A stretch of DNA of 64,000 bases. Origin: Anaerolineaceae bacterium. GTDB lineage: Bacteria; Chloroflexota; Anaerolineae; Promineifilales; Promineifilaceae. Positions 8,500 to 16,215 of this stretch are shown piece after piece (the first letter of the stretch is position 1; every line of letters starts with the position of its first letter). The translations under genes were made by a program, and so were the position numbers. The notes beneath the pieces were generated by a model. It searched no databases and was not told the DNA's origin. It saw nothing but the letters and a program-made list of their open reading frames with translations. The stretch covers positions 1 through 64,000 of the forward strand of contig PABI01000085.1 in NCBI GenBank assembly GCA_002699125.1, in the 5' to 3' direction.

Positions 8500-8922
8500 A
8501 TGGCCAAGCAAATCCTGTACGTAGAAGATAATCCAAATAATGTTTTGCTGGTACAGCGCATTGTTGCTGCTGAAGGACACCAGCTGTTGGTTGCACTTGA
8601 TGCGGTGTCTGGCTGGGAAACGGCCGTTACCCAGCAACCTGACCTCATTCTCATGGATTTGCACCTACCCGGGGAAATGAATGGCCTCGATCTCACCCGA
8701 AGAATTAAGCAGCATCCCGCCTTGCAGCACATTCCCATTGTTGCCCTTACCGCCCACGATTCTGCTGCCGTAGAATCGGCCGCGCTCACCGTCGGCTGTT
8801 CCGGCTTTTTGCGCAAGCCAGCCGACCTGCGCCAGATCCGGCAAACGCTGCACACTTTTTTGAACGGGGAGGGAACGGCCGTAACCAACCAATCCACTTC
8901 CCCAACCTTCACCTTTATCTAA
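8500..8922 (+). CDS. Single-domain response regulator (CheY-like)
   Basis: The product is 140 residues, a receiver domain only. It shows the acidic pair in ILYVEDNPNN, the phosphoacceptor aspartate in PDLILMDLHLPG, the threonine switch in VALTAHDS and the lysine in FLRKPAD. The last ~20 residues are a disordered tail. AAGGAG lies directly before the ATG. No kinase gene is adjacent. A histidine kinase lies 16 kb downstream, but a link is speculative. With no output domain it probably acts by protein contact or in a phosphorelay. Confidence 0.93.
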   Translation: MAKQILYVEDNPNNVLLVQRIVAAEGHQLLVALDAVSGWETAVTQQPDLILMDLHLPGEMNGLDLTRRIKQHPALQHIPIVALTAHDSAAVESAALTVGCSGFLRKPADLRQIRQTLHTFLNGEGTAVTNQSTSPTFTFI

Positions 8923-9015
8923 AACAAACCCTTGCACACGGATTGAAGTTCACACGGATTGAATAAAAATCTGTGTGTAGCTACGTGTATCTATATCCCA
9001 TTCCCCTGGATAACT

Positions 9016-10179
9016 ATGACCTACCTCACCCACCTTGAATGTTCCCTTACCCAGCAAACATATGATGCCAACCAGCTCATCCGCCTGAGCAATGCCGGAC
9101 AGCCACTGTTGGCCCGGTACGATCTGGCCAAAGCCCGCGCCGAGCTGGATCGCGACGAAATCATGCACCGCCCAGCCAGCATGTGGCGCTTTCACGAGCT
9201 GCTGCCCGTCAGCGACCCCGACTGCCGCATCACGCTGGGCGAAGGCGGCAAACCAATCCTCAAACTAACCAACCTCGGGCGAACCCTCGGCCTTACCCAG
9301 CTATACATGAAGGACGAAGGGCAAAATCCCACCGGCAGCTTTAAGGCACTGGGCTTGGCAGCGGCCGTTAGCCGGGCGCTGGAGCTAGGGGCGAAAGAGT
9401 TTGTTATCCCTACGGCGGGCAACGCCGGAGGCGCGCTGGCCGCCTACGCCGCGCGCGCCGGGGTCACCGCGCACGTTTACATGCCCAGCGACGCGCCCCT
9501 CATCAACATTATGGAAGTGCAAATGAGCGGCGCGGATTTGCACCTGGTCAACGGCCTTATTAACGACGCCGGGCGCGAGGCGGCCGAAGCGGCACAAGAA
9601 GGCGGCTGGTTCGATGTTTCCACCCTGAAAGAGCCCTACCGCGTGGAAGGCAAGAAAATCATGGGGTATGAGTTGGCGGCTGCATTCGATTGGCAGCTGC
9701 CGGACGTCATCATTTACCCCACCGGCGGGGGCACGGGGCTGATTGGCATGTGGAAGGCGTTTGACGAAATGGAGCAGTTGGGCTGGATTGGCAGCCATCG
9801 GCCGCGCATGGTGGCGGCCCAGTCGGAAGGCTGCGCCCCGGTGGTCAAAGCGTTCCACGATGGGGCTGAGATGACCGGCACCTGGGAAAACGCGTCGACC
9901 TTAGCTGGCGGCCTGCGCGTTCCAGCGGCGATTGGCGGCCGTTTAATGCTGCGGGCCTTACGAGACAGTGGAGGAACGGCCGTTGCGGTGTCAGACGGCC
10001 GTATCATCCAGGCACAAAAACAGCTCGCCTCGCAAGAAGGCACGTTTGTCTCCCTGGAAGCCGCCGCCACCGTTGCCGTGCTGGAAGAGCTGGTCGCCCA
10101 AAACTGGATCAACCCGGACGAACGTGTTCTCATCTTCAATACCGGCAACGGACTTAAGCATCGCATTTTGCTAACGTGA
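9016..10179 (+). CDS. thrC: Threonine synthase
   Basis: This fold-type II PLP enzyme of 387 residues converts O-phosphohomoserine to threonine. The PLP lysine lies in NPTGSFKALGLA near residue 110, followed by the phosphate-binding region PTAGNAGGALAAYAARAG and the glycine-rich YPTGGGTGLIGMWKAF. The ATG at 9016 fits family starts. An upstream in-frame start adds 19 residues translated from a repeat-like leader and is less likely. No other threonine-pathway gene is adjacent. Confidence 0.9.
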   Translation: MTYLTHLECSLTQQTYDANQLIRLSNAGQPLLARYDLAKARAELDRDEIMHRPASMWRFHELLPVSDPDCRITLGEGGKPILKLTNLGRTLGLTQLYMKDEGQNPTGSFKALGLAAAVSRALELGAKEFVIPTAGNAGGALAAYAARAGVTAHVYMPSDAPLINIMEVQMSGADLHLVNGLINDAGREAAEAAQEGGWFDVSTLKEPYRVEGKKIMGYELAAAFDWQLPDVIIYPTGGGTGLIGMWKAFDEMEQLGWIGSHRPRMVAAQSEGCAPVVKAFHDGAEMTGTWENASTLAGGLRVPAAIGGRLMLRALRDSGGTAVAVSDGRIIQAQKQLASQEGTFVSLEAAATVAVLEELVAQNWINPDERVLIFNTGNGLKHRILLT

Positions 10180-10184
10180 TTATT

Positions 10185-10250
10185 AGTGAAAAGTGAAAAG
10201 TAAAAATGATAAGTCGTCTTCTTTTCACTTACCACTTTTCACTTTTACTC
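10185..10250. repeat. GTGAAAAGT inverted repeat after thrC
   Basis: Two copies of GTGAAAAGT on the left and two of ACTTTTCAC on the right form an imperfect long hairpin. It follows the thrC stop by a few bases and probably serves as its transcription end. This type of repeat is common between genes in environmental bacteria (recalled). Confidence 0.6.
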
Positions 10251-10260
10251 CTCGCAGTTC

Positions 10261-10289
10261 TTGACGAATCCCCCGCCCCATGCTAACCT
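10261..10289 (+). promoter_or_regulatory. Promoter of the tyrS leader
   Basis: TTGACG (10261-10266) and TAACCT (10284-10289) are 17 bases apart. The leader-peptide ATG begins ten bases after the -10 box, so the transcript could start at or within a few bases of the ATG. That would make the leader peptide essentially leaderless; no Shine-Dalgarno sequence is visible. Confidence 0.6.
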
Positions 10290-10298
10290 TTCCTCATT

Positions 10299-10388
10299 AT
10301 GAATCCGAACGTTTTCAGCTATTATGGCAGCTATACCTTGATAACACAGACGCCGCTGGCGTGTGAGGATAAAGTTGCCTGTCACTGA
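10299..10388 (+). CDS. Candidate leader peptide of tyrS
   Basis: This 29-codon ORF (MNPNVFSYYGSYTLITQTPLACEDKVACH) has three tyrosine codons within five positions, preceded by Phe. It lies between a good promoter and a strong terminator, immediately upstream of tyrosyl-tRNA synthetase. This is the arrangement expected for ribosome-mediated attenuation sensing charged tRNA-Tyr. A 5-bp hairpin ACGCC/GGCGT and a GTTG/CAAC hairpin lie between the Tyr codons and the terminator. A well-paired antiterminator was not found by eye. It could be a chance ORF, but the Tyr cluster at this place argues otherwise. Confidence 0.5.
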   Translation: MNPNVFSYYGSYTLITQTPLACEDKVACH

Positions 10389-10416
10389 CAACTGAACCCA
10401 ACTGTCCAGACCACCC

Positions 10417-10452
10417 AAGACGCGGCTAACCACCGCGTCTTTTTTTATTTTT
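10417..10452 (+). terminator. Terminator/attenuator in the tyrS leader
   Basis: AAGACGCGG (10417-10425) pairs perfectly with CCGCGTCTT (10433-10441), with a seven-base loop and a T-rich tract after it. It stands about 90 bases before tyrS and after the Tyr-rich ORF. The terminator of thrC appears to be the earlier repeat, which leaves this one free to regulate tyrS. Confidence 0.85.
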
Positions 10453-10542
10453 CCACAGGTTATCCACAGATCAGTGAAGTGTGTAGAGAAAAACCTGTGT
10501 AATCTGCGAAATTTGCGGATTTTCTAAGTAGGAGATGGCCTC

Positions 10543-11820
10543 ATGAACGCAATTGAAGAACTACGTTGGCGCGGTTTTGTCTATGATCACACGGAGAGCG
10601 TGCCGGAACTGCTGGCAAAAGAGAAAGTGACCCTGTACAACGGCTTCGATCCGACAGGCGACAGCCTGCACATTGGCCACCTGGTGCCGATGATGGCCAT
10701 GGCCCGGATGCAGCGGTACGGCCATACGCCCATCGCCCTGGCCGGTGGTGGCACAGGCATGATTGGCGATCCAAGCGGCCGTTCCACCGAGCGCAATCTC
10801 CTCACCCTGGATGAAGTACAGGCCAACCTGGAGCGCATCCAACAGCAACTTTCTGGCATTCTGGACTTTGAAGCGAAAAGCAACCCGGCCCGAATTGTCA
10901 ACAACGCCACCTGGCTTACCGAGCTCAGCATGATGGAATTTTTGCGCGACATCGGCAAGCACTTCACGGTGAACTACATGATGGCTAAAGATTCGGTCAA
11001 GTCCCGCCTGTCACGCGAGGATGGCATCTCCTACACTGAGTTTAGCTACATGCTGCTGCAAGCGTACGACTTCATGCACCTCTTTGAACATGAAAACTGC
11101 GTCTTACAGATGGGCGGCAGCGACCAGTGGGGCAATATTTTGGCTGGCGTGGAGCTGATTCGCCGGGCCAAGGGTGAAAAAGCACACGCTCTCGTCTTCC
11201 CGCTTATTACCCAGGCAGATGGCAGCAAGTTTGGCAAAACGTCGGCCGGCACCAACGCCTGGCTGGCGGCCGACCGCACCTCGCCGTACCGTTTCTACCA
11301 GTTCTGGCTCAACACCGACGACGGCGACGTCCTGAACTACCTGCGCTACTTCACCTGGCTGGACCAGCAGGAGATTGCTGAATACGAGGACAAGTTGTTC
11401 AATGCTCCGGAAAGGCGGGAGGCGCAGCGGCGGCTGGCGCAGGAAGTAACGCGGATGATTCATGGGGAAACGGCCGTAACTAAAGCCGAAAAAGCCGCCG
11501 ATGTCCTGTTTGGCGGTGATCTGGACGGCCTGGAAGCCGCCGACATCCGCGACATCTTCGCCGACGTGCCCTCCAGCGAACTGGCCAAAACTGCGCTGGA
11601 AGGTGACGGCCTGTCCGTGGTCGATTTGCTGGTAGACACCGGCCTGGCCACCTCCAAAGGTGACGCCCGCCGCTCCATCAAAGGGGGCGGCCTCTACCTC
11701 AACAATGAGCGCATCAACGACGCCGGGCAAACCGTCACGCTCAACCAAAGCATCGATGGCCAGTTCCTCATCTTGCGTAAAGGCCGTAAAAAGTATCACC
11801 TAGTGCAAATTCAAGGATAA
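10543..11820 (+). CDS. tyrS: Tyrosyl-tRNA synthetase
   Basis: This class I aminoacyl-tRNA synthetase has 425 residues, the usual bacterial length. The HIGH motif is in [15 protein letters not shown] near residue 45. The KMSKS loop is KFGKTSAG near residue 228, the variant seen in TyrRS. Residues 160-200 hold the tyrosine-binding YMLLQAYDF and [11 protein letters not shown]. Residues about 355-420 are an S4 RNA-binding domain. AGGAGA lies seven bases before the ATG. Expression may be controlled by the upstream leader peptide and terminator. Confidence 0.97.
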   Translation: MNAIEELRWRGFVYDHTESVPELLAKEKVTLYNGFDPTGDSLHIGHLVPMMAMARMQRYGHTPIALAGGGTGMIGDPSGRSTERNLLTLDEVQANLERIQQQLSGILDFEAKSNPARIVNNATWLTELSMMEFLRDIGKHFTVNYMMAKDSVKSRLSREDGISYTEFSYMLLQAYDFMHLFEHENCVLQMGGSDQWGNILAGVELIRRAKGEKAHALVFPLITQADGSKFGKTSAGTNAWLAADRTSPYRFYQFWLNTDDGDVLNYLRYFTWLDQQEIAEYEDKLFNAPERREAQRRLAQEVTRMIHGETAVTKAEKAADVLFGGDLDGLEAADIRDIFADVPSSELAKTALEGDGLSVVDLLVDTGLATSKGDARRSIKGGGLYLNNERINDAGQTVTLNQSIDGQFLILRKGRKKYHLVQIQG

Positions 11821-11837
11821 ATTGATTATTCTCACAA

Positions 11838-11871
11838 ACAAAAAACTCGAAGAATCCTTATACTCTTCGGG
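11838..11871 (-). terminator. Terminator of the DUF4365 operon
   Basis: Read on the minus strand, an 8-bp stem (11864-11871 with 11846-11853) is followed by a run of six T and then GTTTG. It lies just beyond the stop of the 388-residue gene and marks the left edge of the AT-rich island, 18 bases after tyrS ends. Confidence 0.65.
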
Positions 11872-11912
11872 TCAGAATATTAGCAGCATTTCTCTAAAGC
11901 AGGATTTAGTTC

Positions 11913-13079
11913 TTATTCATCTTCCGCAATTCTAAAATTTCGGACATTTTCCAAAACAAAGCCTTGACTTGTGCGCTTGTACTCACCTTCTGCTAACACA
12001 ATACTCCATGTAATGTGTGCCCTGTCTGCTAAAACATAATCCGCTGCACTAAGTTCCATAGAAATCTTTGCTGCTCTATTAGTATCGGGACGGTTTATCC
12101 ACTTAACTTCAATGGTTCTTTTGGAACTACTTCCAAGTGGATCTTTATCTGAGCCTAGCGACTGTACTAGCCCTCTGATCTCTACGGTGGTGTACTCGTT
12201 CAAAGATTTCAACTTTTCTTCGGCATACTGAACATATGCAAATGCAGTATTATTCAACTTAAAGGACTGAGAATCTTTCACATCATCCACAGGATCAAAA
12301 ATGGGAGACCACATGATTTTGTACTCCAGATCAAATGGCGTTGAGTTACCAATAACTCCTAATGATTTACAAATGTTAGCATTGAAACCATACATATAAT
12401 TGTTAACAATTGGTGCTGAACTTTCTGCTTTTTCCGCATCAACTACGTGCTTAAATCCTCGTGCAAGTCTCTCCATAATTCTGCGAGAGAGCGGTTTGTT
12501 TTCCTCATTGCTAAAAGTGGGCAGGGCTCGGGTTAGTGATTTTTCAAATGAGTCCCGCAACGGTGACTCTATTCTCATACCAAAACTACCTCGGAATGTA
12601 TGACCAAATCTGAAATGATTGACGATTTCATTTGCCCTCTTGCTATGTGCTTTTGTATCATACGGAACATTTTCTCTTGTCTCTAAATCTGTAGTAGTTT
12701 TTATAATATTTTGCAATTCCAGAATTTGCGCCGCTGCAATTCCAAATGGCAAAGAATCAACATCTTTTATTGTGTTAATCCCTAAAAGAACATCACTTTC
12801 GTATTTATCGATCCTTTCAATAGTAAATTCTGGTTGTTCATTATTTAGTTGAGACAAGACATCAATTGCGGTAGCAATATATATTGGTGATGTATGCTCA
12901 TCTTGTTCATCAGGTAAAGCCAGCTCAATTTCAACACCCGTTACCGATTTGTTGCTAACGAAAACATGCCAACCATGTCTTGCTGACACCTCATTCCAAA
13001 CCGAAGAGTATCGAAGGTAGGAAATTAAATTGTAATAGTCAAGCTTTCTGAGTAATTCTTTCTCAAGTAGAACTGACAT
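11913..13079 (-). CDS. Unknown protein paired with DUF4365
   Basis: The product is 388 residues, soluble, with no recognised domain. The N-terminal part (LLRKLDYYNLISYLRYSSVW) is helical, followed by a mixed alpha/beta region. Around 150-230 are conserved-looking charged helices (SFEKSLTRALPTFSNEENK), and the C-terminal third is beta-rich. It starts 17 bases inside the upstream DUF4365 gene, so the two are translationally coupled. Codon use is AT-rich, unlike the flanks. Given the nuclease-like partner and island setting, a role in defence is plausible but is an inference. Confidence 0.8.
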   Translation of the reverse strand: MSVLLEKELLRKLDYYNLISYLRYSSVWNEVSARHGWHVFVSNKSVTGVEIELALPDEQDEHTSPIYIATAIDVLSQLNNEQPEFTIERIDKYESDVLLGINTIKDVDSLPFGIAAAQILELQNIIKTTTDLETRENVPYDTKAHSKRANEIVNHFRFGHTFRGSFGMRIESPLRDSFEKSLTRALPTFSNEENKPLSRRIMERLARGFKHVVDAEKAESSAPIVNNYMYGFNANICKSLGVIGNSTPFDLEYKIMWSPIFDPVDDVKDSQSFKLNNTAFAYVQYAEEKLKSLNEYTTVEIRGLVQSLGSDKDPLGSSSKRTIEVKWINRPDTNRAAKISMELSAADYVLADRAHITWSIVLAEGEYKRTSQGFVLENVRNFRIAEDE

Positions 13080-13599
13080 TTCGCAATTTCCTTAGCTCTT
13101 GCCCATAATAGTTTAGAATGTAATTTACAGCTTCAGCATTGAAAATTTGATTGGAGGGAATATACACAGTTTTCATTTCCAGGGTATCTTTATCCATAAA
13201 TTTCCAATAGCAACACCCCATCATTTCTAATTTTTTGATATTCTGTAAGACGCAACCACTAACATCATCAGGCATATCATAAACAATCAAAACCGAAGGT
13301 ATAACACCATTATATTTTGTAAACCGAAAGTGGGCATTATCATCTAAGCTGTAAATGACTTCCCCTTTGTCATTCATCTTGCACTTCTGTGTAGCCTTAA
13401 GTTGAAATTCAAAAACATGTCCTGTCGAAATATACTTACTTTTTTCCCCAACAGGAAATTTCACAATTTCCTTAACAGCTCCATCGATACCATAATCTCC
13501 CTCAGAGGCCACCATTAAATTTTGCCCGGCATGCGCAATGATCGCCCTTATATATGCGCTATGCAACCTTTCTTTTTTATGCGTGTCTGGAAGTGACAT
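13063..13599 (-). CDS. DUF4365 nuclease-like protein
   Basis: The product is 178 residues from ATG 13599, which has GAGGG five bases upstream. The pattern GDYGIDGAVKEI followed by FEFQLKATQKC is the DUF4365 signature. It reads as a PD-(D/E)xK nuclease core with D in GIDG and Q-x-K in FQLKAT. DUF4365 proteins are found fused to or beside ATPases and in mobile defence islands (family knowledge). Here the only partner is the overlapping 388-residue gene. Catalytic activity is inferred from these residues only. Confidence 0.82.
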   Translation of the reverse strand: MSLPDTHKKERLHSAYIRAIIAHAGQNLMVASEGDYGIDGAVKEIVKFPVGEKSKYISTGHVFEFQLKATQKCKMNDKGEVIYSLDDNAHFRFTKYNGVIPSVLIVYDMPDDVSGCVLQNIKKLEMMGCCYWKFMDKDTLEMKTVYIPSNQIFNAEAVNYILNYYGQELRKLRNVSST

Positions 13600-14460
13600 C
13601 GAAGCCCTCACATCTGGAACCACAAATAGTGAGGGTATTCTAAGCCATATTTACATAATCAGTAAATAAAACAAATGTGCTGCGCTGAAATCACATGCAC
13701 CATATTGTCGCACAATTAGAACATACTTTCTATCTTTGGTTAAAGAATTTAAAAAGCTACTTCTTTTAAAATGACCTTTTTAGAGCTTTTTTGTCACATC
13801 TAACTTTCATAAGCTTTGTTTGGGATGTAGGAAAAGACAAGGTTGCGGACAAAGGTGAATCAGAACGTGCTGTTTCGCACCCATTGGGTGGAAAGGTATT
13901 TAATAATTGTCTACAGCACGACTATAAAAGCACTTTGGTACAAGCTTAATAAAAGTTTCGATGCCAAATATTTGCTGATCTGGAATAGAAGTATGCAAAA
14001 TCTCGCCAATTACTGCGTTTATTTGCGAAAAGGCAGCTTACCCTCATCGAGAACACATGAGCTATTGACAATTTCTATGTTGAGTTTTTATTATGTATAG
14101 GTCGTGTAGCCTTAAAAAGCAAAAGTTTCTAACTCCAGTACCTGGAAGGCAAGGCCTACTTTTGGTATCCTTTAAGATGCAAAAAAATTCTGCAAAACCT
14201 GTCTTTACTCTCACTGCTTGGTGCAGAATTATTGCGCATTGTTCTAAAACTCCTTACTCAAAACCGCTCTTCTCTTTTATTGTTCAATTTAAATTCCCAT
14301 CCCTTTGCCATTCGTAGATTTGCCCTCATACGAATGGCAAACTATATTTGAGGGCTCAAGTCTTTTAGTAAGGCAACATGCGATATCCCAATTAAGTGTG
14401 GCTTATTTTTAATTTCTTAATAAGGTTTAATTAATTGTGATAAGCAAGTTGCTAATATTT
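13600..14460. other. Gene-poor AT-rich spacer
   Basis: No convincing gene is seen on either strand. Two open frames at 13843-14100 and 14093-14317 lack start signals and family resemblance. A few inverted repeats are present, for example ATTCGTA/TACGAAT at about 14310-14337. It contains the divergent promoter regions of the DUF4365 operon and of the micro-ORF transcript, but clear -35/-10 pairs were not resolved. Confidence 0.5.
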
Positions 14461-14480
14461 TGGAGGATAAAGAAATTAAT

Positions 14481-14513
14481 ATGAAACGTGATGGCGCTAT
14501 TGGTGGAGGTTAA
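14481..14513 (+). CDS. Micro-ORF 1 (10 residues, ends DGAIGGG)
   Basis: ATG to TAA encodes MKRDGAIGGG. GGAGG lies 13 bases upstream. Its last Gly codons create the GGAGG that serves the next ORF, whose ATG follows seven bases after this stop. The core DGAIGG is repeated exactly at the end of micro-ORF 2. Such a short ORF could arise by chance, but the shared core and the spacing make a real gene pair likely. It has no export signal, so the product would stay in the cytoplasm. Confidence 0.5.
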   Translation: MKRDGAIGGG

Positions 14514-14519
14514 TCTTCA

Positions 14520-14621
14520 ATGAAGTCAGTTAAAAATCGTTTATTCTGGATATTGCTTGTAATCTCAATTACCTTGTCCATTGTCGGTCCGGTTTTAGCG
14601 GACGGAGCAATAGGAGGTTAA
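14520..14621 (+). CDS. Micro-ORF 2: secreted peptide precursor
   Basis: This 33-residue product has a basic start (MKSVKNR), a hydrophobic core (LFWILLVISITLSIVG) and a typical signal-peptidase site after PVLA. Cleavage there would release only DGAIGG. GGAGG lies ten bases before the ATG. The same hexapeptide ends micro-ORF 1. A strong terminator at 14654-14691 closes the transcript. This looks like a tiny secreted signalling or immunity-related peptide. The family is not recognised and the function is unknown. Confidence 0.6.
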   Translation: MKSVKNRLFWILLVISITLSIVGPVLADGAIGG

Positions 14622-14653
14622 ACTCCCCTAATACAATTAGAATTACAGAATAT

Positions 14654-14691
14654 AAAAAAGCGGAGATATGATTATATCTTCGCTTTTTTTT
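14654..14691 (+). terminator. Terminator after the micro-ORFs
   Basis: GCGGAGATAT (14660-14669) pairs with ATATCTTCGC (14674-14683) with one G-T pair. It is flanked by six A on the left and eight T on the right, so the stem can extend. It defines a short transcript carrying the two micro-ORFs and separates it from the membrane protein gene, or attenuates read-through into it. Confidence 0.92.
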
Positions 14692-14722
14692 GCGAATGTA
14701 GTATCTTTCGAGTGTGACAAAG

Positions 14723-15889
14723 ATGAGCATCACTGACAAATTATTAGGTTCAACAATTTTAAGAGTTCTAGCTGTTTTGTTTGGCGTGTTTTCGGGCGCG
14801 GCCAGATTGCTGGATTATATATTCCCCAACCCTGATATTGTTAGATTTTTTTCCACAGCTGGACTGCTTCTTGTAGGCTTATATTTCTTTTTAGTCATAC
14901 TAGAAAGAATTATTATTCGATCTGAGGATCTTAAAGCATATTTATTTTTGTCAGAACGTTATGGCGTTGGCTATCTCAGCCTGGATGTTGAATGTACAAT
15001 CAATCCAGATGGATCGGCCATTGTACAACGCAAAGTTCACGTCAAAGCCTATTCCCAGATTGGAGAGTTAGACAATTTTATGTTGCTCCCAGAAAATTCT
15101 CCTTCAGGCGAAAAAAGGAATGTAAACATTGTATCCGTCAAATCTCTAACGCCGGGAAGAAATGTCACAAAAACATTTAAACGTGAATTTGGTAGATTGT
15201 CTGCTGAAGTTTCGATCACACCGCAATTAAAACCAGGTGAAGAATTAACGTACACTATGATCGAAGAACTACCTCCAAAATTATATGCTATTGGGGCCAC
15301 AAAAGCAGAGTTATCACTTCGGGAAGATGAGTTTGACTATTTTGGTTGGAATATAAATCGGCCAACTAAACAACTAACATTAAAAGTGTTTTTCCCAGAA
15401 AAGGATGCGCCCGATTTCTATCGTACGCAAGTACGATATGCGTCAGTGTCAGGATTTCCATCTAATAGATTACAGCCAAATGAAGAAAAACGCATCCATG
15501 ACCCGCGCGGTGAGAGCGAAAGTAAAAATCAATATTCTTTAAATATCGATGTTGATTATCCTATGTTAGGACTAATCTATATTTTACGTTGGCGGCCCAA
15601 AGTAAAAGAAGACGTCTTAGTGAGAAATGAAATAACAGCAAAAATAGATGCTAAACAAGCATATCACGCAGCCATACGCCGCATACTGATTGAAAAGTTT
15701 AGCGAAGGAGAGTTGCGTACGCTGGCAACTGATTTAGGCGTAGACTACGACAATTTACCAGACTCAGGCAAAGCAAACAAAGCAAGGGAACTAGTTTTAT
15801 TTCTCGATCGAAGAGACCAGCTCCCACAATTGGTTCAGGTAGGAAAGCACCTGAGGCCCACTGTTGAGTGGCCTTCAGCACCGAGCTAA
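14723..15889 (+). CDS. Membrane protein with C-terminal effector-associated domain
   Basis: The product is 388 residues from ATG 14723; a GTG at 14714 would add three. Two N-terminal helices (about 12-32 and 42-64) form a hairpin anchor. Residues 75-310 form a beta-rich extramembrane domain of unknown fold. The last ~65 residues (ILIEKFSEGELRTLATDLGVDYDNLP, then KARELVLFLDRR and KHLRP) match the effector-associated/death-like adaptor domains described in Chloroflexota and cyanobacterial conflict systems. Such domains recruit effectors by like-like contacts. It has AT-rich codon use and lies downstream of the micro-peptide transcript. Confidence 0.8.
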   Translation: MSITDKLLGSTILRVLAVLFGVFSGAARLLDYIFPNPDIVRFFSTAGLLLVGLYFFLVILERIIIRSEDLKAYLFLSERYGVGYLSLDVECTINPDGSAIVQRKVHVKAYSQIGELDNFMLLPENSPSGEKRNVNIVSVKSLTPGRNVTKTFKREFGRLSAEVSITPQLKPGEELTYTMIEELPPKLYAIGATKAELSLREDEFDYFGWNINRPTKQLTLKVFFPEKDAPDFYRTQVRYASVSGFPSNRLQPNEEKRIHDPRGESESKNQYSLNIDVDYPMLGLIYILRWRPKVKEDVLVRNEITAKIDAKQAYHAAIRRILIEKFSEGELRTLATDLGVDYDNLPDSGKANKARELVLFLDRRDQLPQLVQVGKHLRPTVEWPSAPS

Positions 15890-15939
15890 AAGCTAAAAAG
15901 CTGGAACATATCTGGAATCTGGAAATTGTAACTTTGAGT

Positions 15940-15972
15940 AGAATGGTCCAATCTGCGAGATTGGACCATTCT
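15940..15972. repeat. 15-bp perfect hairpin at the island edge
   Basis: AGAATGGTCCAATCT (15940-15954) and its exact complement (15958-15972) enclose GCG. No T tract follows on either strand. The left arm resembles AGATTGGTCCAATCT downstream of the intact gcvP (17358-17372), so it belongs to the duplicated gcvP 3' flank. Confidence 0.8.
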
Positions 15973-15978
15973 AAACAA

Positions 15979-16110
15979 CTAACTTTCGTATGCTTCGATG
16001 GGGAGGCAGGCGCAAACCAGGTTGCGGTCGCCGTAGACGTTGTCGATGCGGGCGACGGCCGGCCAGAACTTGCTGCTGCGCACCCATTCGGTGGGGAAGG
16101 CGGCCGTTTC
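15979..16110 (-). pseudogene. Relic of a second gcvP 3' end
   Basis: On the minus strand this fragment encodes [20 protein letters not shown], then the remaining residues through IEAYES and a stop. All 43 residues are identical to the C-terminus of the intact GcvP 1.4 kb away. The nucleotide sequences differ at about 11 places, all synonymous. The fragment has no upstream gcvP sequence; homology stops right after a CGGCCGTTTC element. It is the remnant of a once-functional allele, not a recent tandem copy. Confidence 0.85.
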
Positions 16111-16215
16111 CCCACCCCATAGCCAACCCGTCAACCAACCGTCACCTTCCCGCCAAGACAAGATTGAAAGCACCTGCCATACTTTCGGCTAACCCACCCT
16201 ATGCCGGAGGTTTTG

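Larger units (their letters stand above)
11830..15978. other. AT-rich genomic island
   Basis: Base use changes abruptly after tyrS and returns at the gcvP relic. The region is visibly AT-rich, intergenic spaces are long, and the genome-wide octamer ACGGCCGT is absent from 11478 to 16347, the longest gap in the window. Its genes are a DUF4365 pair, two micro-ORFs and a membrane protein with an effector-associated domain. No integrase, transposase or tRNA attachment site is visible. The right edge abuts a duplicated gcvP 3' end. Confidence 0.7.

Noticed and set aside
10261..10542. T-box riboswitch upstream of tyrS
   Set aside because: No T-box core (AGGGTGGNACCGCG) and no specifier stem could be recognised. 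The Tyr-rich ORF plus terminator fits better.
13843..14317. Two overlapping 74-85 codon open frames in the island spacer
   Set aside because: No Shine-Dalgarno site, no signal peptide or domain pattern, and AT-rich sequence with many rare residues. They look like chance frames.
15940..15972. Hairpin as an integrase attachment site
   Set aside because: No integrase gene and no matching copy at the left edge of the island. It fits the duplicated gcvP 3' flank.
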